Assembly: GCA_014655195.1 (NCBI GenBank)
Contig: BNBH01000020.1
Span: forward strand, 62,001 to 126,000
Reading direction: 5' to 3'
Length of the DNA: 64,000 bases
Origin: Streptomyces cellulosae
GTDB taxonomy: Bacteria; Actinomycetota; Actinomycetes; Streptomycetales; Streptomycetaceae
The notes beneath the pieces are model-generated. The model was not told where the DNA came from. It saw nothing but the letters and a program-made list of their open reading frames with translations, and made no database searches. Positions within the stretch are counted from its first letter, which is position 1; each line of letters starts with the position of its first letter. Below are positions 57,571-64,000 of the stretch, in pieces. Position numbers and translations under genes: made by a program.

Positions 57571-58857
57571 ATGCTGACGCCGGAACAGAACGAACGACTG
57601 GTCCGCACCGACCGCGGCACCGAGATGGGCACCCTGCTGCGCCGCTACTGGATCCCCGCGCTGCTCGCCGAGGAGATCCCGGAGCCAGACTGCCCGCCGG
57701 TGCGGGTGAAGCTGATGGGGGAGAACCTCATCGCCTTCCGCGACACCCAGGGCCGTATCGGTCTGCTCGACGAGTTCTGCAGCCACCGCACCGCGTCCCT
57801 GTTCTTCGGCCGCAACGAGGAGTGCGGTCTGCGCTGCGCCTACCACGGCTGGAAGTACGACGTCGAGGGCAACTGCGTCGACATGCCGTCCGAGCCGCCC
57901 GCCAGCCGCTTCCACGAGAAGATCAAGCAGACGGCCTACCCCTGCGTCGAGCTCGGAGGCGTCATCTGGACCTACATGGGCCCGCCGGAGCTGAAGCCCG
58001 AGCTGCCCGAGCTGGAGTGGGCCACCCTGCCGCCCGAGAACATCTTCGTCTCCAAGCGGCTGCAGGAGTCCAACTTCATGCAGGCCATGGAGGGCGGGAT
58101 CGACTCCAGCCACGTCTCCTTCGCCCACCGCTTCAACATGGACGACGACCCCATGCACGCCGGCACCCCCGGCATCGAGTACCTCAAGGCGGACACCAGG
58201 CCCAAGTTCGAGGTCATCGAGTCCGACGGCGGTCTGCTGATCGGCGCCCGCCGGGAGGCGGACGAGGAGAACTACTACTGGCGCATCACCCAGTGGATCA
58301 TGCCCTGGTACACGATCATCCCGCCGTTCGGCACCCACAACCCGCTGGGCGGACACGCCTGGGTGCCCATCGACGACGAGAACTGCTGGGCCTGGAGCAT
58401 CAACTACCACCCCACCCGCCCCCTGCGGGAGGACGAACTCGACGCGATGCGCCGCGGCGAGGGCATCCACGCCAAGTACCTGCCCGGCACCTACCGCACG
58501 GCGGCGAACAAGACCAACGACTACCTGATCGACCGTCAGGCCCAGAAGGAGAAGCGCAGCTTCAGCGGCGTCGAGGGCATCGCCGCCCAGGACTTCTCCC
58601 TGCAGGAGAGCATGGGCCCCATCGTCGACCGCACCAAGGAACGCCTCGGCACGTCCGACGCCGCGATCATCCTGGCCCGCCGCCGTCTCCTCGCGGCCGC
58701 CGAGACCGCCGCCAAGGACGAACCGCTGCCGGGCGACCGGGCCGAGCACCACAGGGTGCGGTCGGCCTCGGTGCTGCTGCCCCGGTCCGTCCCCTTCCAG
58801 GAAGGCGCCAAGGACGCCCTCGTCGTCCGCCCCGGCGAGGACTTCGTCTCCATCTGA
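57571..58857 (+). CDS. Rieske 2Fe-2S oxygenase, phthalate 4,5-dioxygenase/phenoxybenzoate dioxygenase type
   Basis: A 428-residue oxygenase subunit. The Rieske centre is CSHRTASLFFGRNEECGLRC then AYHGWKYD, giving Cys-x-His and Cys-x2-His. The iron-site region EGGIDSSHVSFAHRF has Asp and two His. This sequence style (LRRYWIPALLAEEIPEPDCP, VRVKLMGENLIAF) is that of OphA2/PobA-type homo-oligomers with no small subunit. None is present here, and a PDR/VanB reductase lies two genes downstream. Candidate substrates are a phthalate isomer or an aryl ether or methoxy-acid; sequence alone does not decide. Confidence 0.88.
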   Translation: MLTPEQNERLVRTDRGTEMGTLLRRYWIPALLAEEIPEPDCPPVRVKLMGENLIAFRDTQGRIGLLDEFCSHRTASLFFGRNEECGLRCAYHGWKYDVEGNCVDMPSEPPASRFHEKIKQTAYPCVELGGVIWTYMGPPELKPELPELEWATLPPENIFVSKRLQESNFMQAMEGGIDSSHVSFAHRFNMDDDPMHAGTPGIEYLKADTRPKFEVIESDGGLLIGARREADEENYYWRITQWIMPWYTIIPPFGTHNPLGGHAWVPIDDENCWAWSINYHPTRPLREDELDAMRRGEGIHAKYLPGTYRTAANKTNDYLIDRQAQKEKRSFSGVEGIAAQDFSLQESMGPIVDRTKERLGTSDAAIILARRRLLAAAETAAKDEPLPGDRAEHHRVRSASVLLPRSVPFQEGAKDALVVRPGEDFVSI

Positions 58858-58891
58858 CCCGTCCGCGCACCCGGAAGGAGGGCTCGCCGGC

Positions 58892-59332
58892 ATGCCGCCA
58901 GCCTCCCGCTCCCACCGGTCCTACCAGGCCGACGTACTCCTCGTCCCCCTCGAACCGCGCTCCCGGACCGCCGTCACCTGCCCGGCACCGCACGACGCGC
59001 TCGACGGCATCACCATCTCCGGCACCGACACACCCCTGGGCGGCACGGAGTCCCACCCCGACGTCGTGGTCATGCTGACCCACGACCTCGCCGCCGTCGA
59101 AGCCGGCGTCGCCACCCGCGTCGGCGCCTCGGCCCGCGCGTCCGGCGCCCTGGTCGGCGCGATCGTCATCAGCCCCGACCGCGGCTGGCACGGCCCCGAA
59201 GCACGCAGCGCTGCGGCCGAACTGCGCGCCGCCGCCGACACCGTCGTGGTCCTCTCCGGCATGTCACCCGCCCTCGCACTGCTGCGGGTGCTGCGCGGCG
59301 GTCCGCAGACCGCCGGCCACGGCCCGATCTGA
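58892..59332 (+). CDS. Small protein of unknown function in the Rieske operon
   Basis: A 146-residue Ala/Val-rich protein I do not recognise. The pattern DVVVMLTHDLAAVEAGVATR, SGALVGAIVISPDRGWHGPE and LRAAADTVVVLSG loosely recalls the middle of an FtsZ/tubulin-type GTPase domain (D-V-V, GA-VGVV, -DT-VV). However, no GGGTGTG phosphate motif is present, so GTPase activity is not expected. It has no membrane span or signal. GGAAGGAGGG precedes the ATG, and the genes on both sides are close, so it is co-transcribed with the oxygenase and reductase and may be an accessory or maturation factor. Confidence 0.62.
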   Translation: MPPASRSHRSYQADVLLVPLEPRSRTAVTCPAPHDALDGITISGTDTPLGGTESHPDVVVMLTHDLAAVEAGVATRVGASARASGALVGAIVISPDRGWHGPEARSAAAELRAAADTVVVLSGMSPALALLRVLRGGPQTAGHGPI

Positions 59333-59350
59333 AAGAAAGGCAGGCCGACC

Positions 59351-60334
59351 ATGACGGACACCGACTGGATCCAGGCCGTCGTCACCCAAGTCCGCCTGGA
59401 AGCCGACCAGGTGATCTCCATGGTGCTCTCGCCCACCGCGGGCGAAACCCTGCCCGGCTGGGAGGCGGGCGCGCACATCGATGTGCGCCTGCCCTCCGGC
59501 CTGATCCGGCAGTACTCCCTGTGCGGCGACCCCGCCGATCCGCACTACACGATCGCCGTGCTCCGCGAAAGCGCGGGCCGCGGCGGATCCGCCGAACTCC
59601 ACGACACCGCGCTCGTCGGCACGACCCTCACGGTGCGCGGCCCCCGCAACCACTTCGCGCTCAGGCCCGCCGCCCGCTACGTCTTCGTCGCCGGCGGCAT
59701 CGGAATCACCCCCGTCCTGGCCATGGCCCGCCACGCCACCCGGCACGGCGTCCCCTGGTCACTGCACTACGGCGGACGACGCCCCGACACCATGGCGTTC
59801 ACCGGGGAGCTCCGCGACCTCGCCCACCAGGCGGGCGCGTCCCTCACCCTGCGCAGCGACAGCGCGGAAGGCCCCCTGCCCCTCGCCGACATGGTGCGCG
59901 AGGCCCCCGAGGAGAGCCTGCTCTACGCCTGCGGCCCCTCGGGCATGCTCACCGCCCTGCGCGCCGCGGTCGAGTCCGACCGCCCCGATCTGACCCTGAT
60001 CACCGAGCAGTTCACCGCCGCTCAGCCCCCCGCACCGGCCCCGGACGACGAGGACACCACCCCCGCCGCCGCGTTCGAGGTCGAACTCGCCCGCACCGGC
60101 GAGACCGTGACCGTCGAGCCCGGAACCTCCATCCTCGAGGCCGTGCGCGCGGTCCGGCCCGACGTCCTGTACTCCTGCGAGGAAGGCTTCTGCGGCACCT
60201 GCGAGACCAAGGTGCTCGCGGGCAAGCCCGTCCATCAGGACACCATCCTCAGCGAGAAGGAACGGGCCGCCGGCAACACCATGATGATCTGCGTCGGCGG
60301 CTGCGCCTCACGCCGCCTGGTGCTGGATCTCTGA
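59351..60334 (+). CDS. PDR/VanB family oxidoreductase (Rieske reductase)
   Basis: A 327-residue reductase. The flavin domain has GAHIDVRLPSGLIRQYSLCG (R-x-Y-S), the nucleotide domain has YVFVAGGIGITPVLAMARHA and LLYACGPSGMLTALRAAVES. The C-terminal ferredoxin domain binds 2Fe-2S through CEEGFCGTCETKVLAG and MICVGGC. The order flavin, NAD, ferredoxin is that of phthalate dioxygenase reductase. It most likely supplies electrons to the Rieske oxygenase at 57571. Confidence 0.92.
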   Translation: MTDTDWIQAVVTQVRLEADQVISMVLSPTAGETLPGWEAGAHIDVRLPSGLIRQYSLCGDPADPHYTIAVLRESAGRGGSAELHDTALVGTTLTVRGPRNHFALRPAARYVFVAGGIGITPVLAMARHATRHGVPWSLHYGGRRPDTMAFTGELRDLAHQAGASLTLRSDSAEGPLPLADMVREAPEESLLYACGPSGMLTALRAAVESDRPDLTLITEQFTAAQPPAPAPDDEDTTPAAAFEVELARTGETVTVEPGTSILEAVRAVRPDVLYSCEEGFCGTCETKVLAGKPVHQDTILSEKERAAGNTMMICVGGCASRRLVLDL

Positions 60335-60381
60335 CCGCCCGAGAGCGGTACCCCCGATCCCACACCCACGGAGGTTCAACG

Positions 60382-61668
60382 GTGAACCTGTCGTCACACA
60401 AACCTGCCCAGCCGTCCGACCACCCGCCGCCGTCGCCGTACCGCTGGGTCGTCCTGATCGCCTGCTGGGTCTCCTTCACCCTCACATCCATCGACCGCTC
60501 CACCTGGGGCCCGGCCTCCGTCTTCGTCGGAGAGAGCCTCGCCGTACCCCTGGCGAGTCTCGGAGCCTTCGCCACCGCCTACTACGTCGGTTACGTCGTC
60601 TCCAACGCCCTCGGCGGCATGGGCGTGGACCGCTACGGCGGCCGCATCATGCTGACCGTCTCCCTGCTGGGCGCGGGCATCGGCATGACCGCCTTCGGCT
60701 CGACCACGTCGGCGACGGTGGGCATCGCCCTCCAGGCGCTGGTCGGTCTCTTCGCCGGCGCCGACTACTCGGCCGGCATCCGGCTCATCACCAGCTGGTT
60801 CCCCGCCGCGAGCCTCGGACTGCCCATGGGACTGTTCACCACCGCCACGTCCCTGGGCACCGCCATCGCCAACACCGTGGTGCCCGCAATGATCGCCAAG
60901 TACAGCTGGCACACCTCGTACCACACGTTCGGCATCCTCTCCATCGTGCTGGCCGTGCTGCTGTTCTTCCTGGTACGGCCCGGCCCGATGCTCGACACCG
61001 ACGAGTCCAAGGGCGAGCGCCCCGCGCGCCGGCTCGACCTGGGCGCCCTGGCGCGCAACCGCAGCCTCGTCCTGACCTGCCTGACCGGCTTCTGCGGATT
61101 CTGGGGCCTGTACGGATTCATCACCTGGGCGAACGCCCTGATGATCAAGGGACACTCGGTCACCCCGGCCACCGCCGGACTGGTCGTGTCCGTCTTCGCG
61201 GTCACCGCCATCGCCGTGAAACCGGCGGTCGGATTCGTCACGGACCGCTTCTTCGGAGGCGCCCGCAGGACACCCACGATCGCGATCCTCGCGGTCTTCG
61301 GCGGCACGCTGGTGTGCTTCGGCGAGCTCGGGGACCCGAACGCGCTCATCTGGCTCGCCCCGCTGCTGGGAGCTGCGGCCTACGGCTGGACCCCGCTGGT
61401 CGTCGCCCTGGTGCCCAGGCTGGTCCCGCCCTCGGTGACGGGCTCCGCGTCCGGCATCGCGAACGCCACCTGGCAACTGGGCAGCGTGGTGGTGCCCGTC
61501 GTGGTGGGCATGGTGTTCTCCGCGACCGGTTCCTTCAGCGCGGCCTTCCTCGCGCTGGCCGCCGGTCCGTTCACCGGATGCCTCATCATGCTGGCCGTCA
61601 GGGAGCGGTCGGCGCCCGAGGCCGACACCCCGCAGGACACCGCGCCGGCCGCGGGCAGCGTCCGGTGA
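60382..61668 (+). CDS. MFS transporter of the second aromatic cluster
   Basis: A 428-residue major facilitator with about 12 membrane spans. SFTLTSIDRSTWGPASVFVG is helix 1, GGMGVDRYGGRIMLTVSLLG the loop 2-3 motif, and LVGLFAGADYSAGIRLITSW is typical of the anion:cation (tartrate/phthalate) symporter group. The start is GTG 60382 with GGAGG upstream. Last gene of the operon; probably imports its aromatic acid. A hairpin terminator follows. Confidence 0.88.
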   Translation: MNLSSHKPAQPSDHPPPSPYRWVVLIACWVSFTLTSIDRSTWGPASVFVGESLAVPLASLGAFATAYYVGYVVSNALGGMGVDRYGGRIMLTVSLLGAGIGMTAFGSTTSATVGIALQALVGLFAGADYSAGIRLITSWFPAASLGLPMGLFTTATSLGTAIANTVVPAMIAKYSWHTSYHTFGILSIVLAVLLFFLVRPGPMLDTDESKGERPARRLDLGALARNRSLVLTCLTGFCGFWGLYGFITWANALMIKGHSVTPATAGLVVSVFAVTAIAVKPAVGFVTDRFFGGARRTPTIAILAVFGGTLVCFGELGDPNALIWLAPLLGAAAYGWTPLVVALVPRLVPPSVTGSASGIANATWQLGSVVVPVVVGMVFSATGSFSAAFLALAAGPFTGCLIMLAVRERSAPEADTPQDTAPAAGSVR

Positions 61669-61732
61669 CCGGACCCCCTGCCTGAGCGTTCAGTACCCGT
61701 ACCGTTCGACTGCCGTCCCGGGGCCGGCAGAG

Positions 61733-61763
61733 GGTGGGCGAGCCGGACCGCGGCTCGCCCACC
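61733..61763 (+). terminator. Terminator of the second aromatic operon
   Basis: GGTGGGCGAGCC (61733-61744) pairs perfectly with GGCTCGCCCACC (61752-61763) across a 7-base loop, 65 bases after the MFS stop codon. Confidence 0.8.
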
Positions 61764-61821
61764 TCGGAGCCGGTGACGCGCCCGTCGCGCGGTCCGGGAC
61801 GCGATCAGGTAATCAGGAGGG

Positions 61822-64000
61822 GTGAACGAGGACGCGACCGACCCCTTCGTGCACGTCCGGGGCGCCGGTGAGAACAACCTGCGGAACATCGATGTCGACG
61901 TTCCGCGCAACGCGATGGTCGCCTTCACCGGCGTCTCCGGTTCGGGCAAGTCCTCGCTCGCGTTCGGCACCCTCTACGCGGAGGCCCAGCGGCGCTACTT
62001 CGAGTCCGTGGCGCCGTACGCCCGAAGACTGCTGCAGCAGGTCGGCGCACCGCACGTGCGGGAGATCACCGGACTGCCGCCGGCCGTGGCCCTGCAGCAG
62101 CGACGCGGGTCGCCCAGCTCGCGCTCGACGGTCGGCACCCTCACCACGCTGTCCAACCTGCTGCGCATGCTGTACTCCCGCGCCGGCACCTATCCGCCCG
62201 GCGCCGCACGGCTGGAGGCCGAGTCGTTCTCACCCAACACCGCGGCTGGCGCCTGCCCCGAATGCCACGGACTGGGCGTCGTGCACGACGTCGCCGAGGA
62301 CCTGCTCGTCCCGGACCCCTCGCTGAGCATCCGCGAGGGGGCGATCGCCGCCTGGCCGGGCGCCTGGCAGGGCGCCAACCTGCGCAGTGTCGTGAAAGGC
62401 CTCGGGATCGACATCGACCGGCCGTGGCGCAGACTCAGCAAGAAGGTCAGGGACTGGCTGCTCTACACGGACGAGCAGCCCTCCGTGTACGTCGAGCCGG
62501 AGGAGGGCCGGGTCGATCACGGCTACCGGGGCACGTTCTGGAGCGCCCGCAAGCACGTCATCTCACGTCCTCGCCGACTCCAGGAGCGAGAGGATGCGCG
62601 AGCGGGCGCTCCGGTTCGTCAGGAGTGTGCCCTGCCCCGCCTGTGACGGCAGCGGACTGCGGCCCGAGGCGCTCGCCGTGACCTTCGCCGGACGTTCCAT
62701 CGCCGAGATCAACGCGATGCCGCTCACCGAGGTCGTGGCGCTGCTGCGGCCCGTGGCCGGGCGGTCCGAGGCCGACGCCGCCACGTCGACCGCCCGGTCC
62801 GGGGAGACGACCGAGGTCGCGGTCCGGATCTGCGGCGATCTGGTCGCGCGGATCGACGTACTGCTCGACCTGGGCCTGGGGTATCTCAGCCTCGGGCGCC
62901 GCTCGACGACCCTGTCGCCCGGCGAGGCGCAGCGCCTGCGGATCGCCACCCAACTGCGCTCGGGGCTGTTCGGCGTCGTCTACGTCCTCGACGAACCCTC
63001 CGCCGGCCTTCACCCGGCCGACGCCGAACCGCTGCTGGACGTGCTGGACCGCCTCAAGGCGGCGGGCAACTCGCTGTTCGTCGTGGAGCACGACATGGAC
63101 GTCGTCCGGCGGGCGGACTGGGTGGTCGACATCGGCCCCGGCGCGGGCGAGGGCGGCGGCCGCGTGCTGTACAGCGGACCGGTCGCCGGCCTCGAGCGGG
63201 TCGGGGAGTCGGCCACCGCCCGGTATCTGTTCGGGCGCGCCCAGCCCCTCGACCACCACCCGCGCACACCGCACGGCTGGCTGCACCTGCGCGGCGTCTC
63301 CCGCCACAATCTGCGGGACGTGTCCGTCGACGTACCGCTCCGTGTGCTGACGGCGGTGACGGGCGTGTCCGGTTCCGGGAAGTCGACGCTGGTGACACAG
63401 GTGCTCGCCGAGGTGGTCCGCCGCCACCTCGGACTCGCGCCCGAGGAACCCGGCGAGGCGCGTCTGGAGGTCGACGTCCAGGACGCGTCGGGGGTCGAGT
63501 CGTTCGACCGGCTGGTCCGGGTCGACCAACGGCCCATCGGCCGGACCCCCCGGTCCAACCTGGCCACCTATACCGGGATGTTCGATGCGGTGCGCAAGCT
63601 GTACGCGGCGACGGACGAAGCCAGGGCGCGCGGCTACTCGGCCGGGCGGTTCTCCTTCAACGTGCCCGAGGGGCGGTGCGAGACCTGCCAGGGCGAGGGG
63701 TTCGTCGCGGTGGAACTGCTGTTCCTGCCCGGCACCTACGCGCCGTGCCCGACCTGCCACGGCGCCCGGTACAACGCCGAGACGCTGGACGTCACCTATC
63801 GCGGCAAGAACATCGCGGACGTACTCGCGCTGTCCGTCGACGACGCCGCCGCGTTCCTGCCGGAGGTGCCGGCCGCGTCCCGCAGCCTGGAGACGCTGCG
63901 CGAGGTGGGACTGGGCTATCTGCGGCTGGGCCAGCCCGCGACGGAACTCAGCGGCGGTGAGGCGCAGCGCATCAAACTGGCCACGGAGCTGCAGCGGGCC
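61822..64000 (+). pseudogene. UvrA-like excinuclease ABC subunit, frameshifted and cut by the window end
   Basis: A UvrA-type protein split by a frameshift near 62555-62566. The first frame (GTG 61822) gives FTGVSGSGKSSLAFGTL (Walker A), EAQRRYFESVAPYARRLLQQ, the zinc-type CPECHGLG and GYRGTFWSARKHV, then runs to a stop at 62646. The normal sequence continues in the next frame from about 62561: HVLADSRSERMRERAL, CPACDGSGL, STTLSPGEAQRLRIATQLRS (signature), VYVLDEPSAGLHPADAEPLL. The second ATPase follows with GVSGSGKSTL, CETCQGEGF, CPTCHGARYNAETLDV and ELSGGEAQRIKLATEL at the edge. It resembles short UvrA paralogs linked to DNA-drug resistance. It may be a true pseudogene or a one-base error. 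Confidence 0.82.

Noticed and set aside
1..64000. tRNA, rRNA, prophage or transposon features.
   Set aside because: No cloverleaf-type sequences, transposase or integrase motifs, or terminal inverted repeats were found by eye; a dedicated scan could still find a small RNA.

Overview
This is about 64 kb of very GC-rich, densely coding DNA from a Streptomyces-like actinomycete chromosome. The signs are strong G/C third-position bias, frequent GTG and TTG starts, ATGA/GTGA gene overlaps, and families typical of Streptomyces (DUF5302, DUF6328, DUF5994, ECF41 sigma factor, SpoIIE phosphatase, RICIN-tailed glycoside hydrolases). No rRNA, tRNA, CRISPR array, insertion sequence or phage gene was seen.

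Layout. 1-10 kb: end of an acyl-CoA ligase, an acyl-CoA dehydrogenase/TetR pair, an aldehyde dehydrogenase coupled to an MpaB-like protein, a DEAD-box helicase, and an AhpD-like/ECF41 sigma pair with divergent matching promoters. 10-28.5 kb: a sulfur island with amino-acid-type ABC transporter genes, three flavin monooxygenases, a flavin reductase and alkanesulfonate monooxygenase (ssuE/ssuD), and the metY-metX pair. Three tiny Cys-containing leader peptides precede transcription units in this island, which suggests shared cysteine-responsive control. 28.3-30.4 kb: a three-gene operon of a TIR-like membrane protein, a small helical protein and a RipA-family membrane protein, a candidate membrane-linked defence or stress module. 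30.7-36 kb: DUF5994, SpoIIE phosphatase, HxlR regulator, enoyl-CoA hydratase and quinone reductase, and a DUF6215-like protein. 36-39.5 kb: a divergent GH62 arabinofuranosidase / GH10 xylanase pair.

39.6-61.7 kb is a catabolic island for aromatic acids. The complete protocatechuate branch pcaIJFHGBL is divergent from its MarR regulator pcaV. Next comes a Rieske dioxygenase system (large and small subunits, PdxA-type diol dehydrogenase, reductase, MFS importer, divergent IclR) whose content fits a terephthalate pathway feeding protocatechuate into pca. After a 1-kb gene-poor stretch with a 186-bp tandem repeat there is a second IclR-controlled set: Zn alcohol dehydrogenase, phthalate-4,5-dioxygenase-type Rieske oxygenase, an unknown small protein, PDR/VanB reductase and MFS transporter. 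The window ends in a frameshifted uvrA-like gene.

Functions are read from motifs, domain order and neighbourhood. No database search was run, so substrate assignments for the transporters, flavin monooxygenases and both Rieske systems are inferences.
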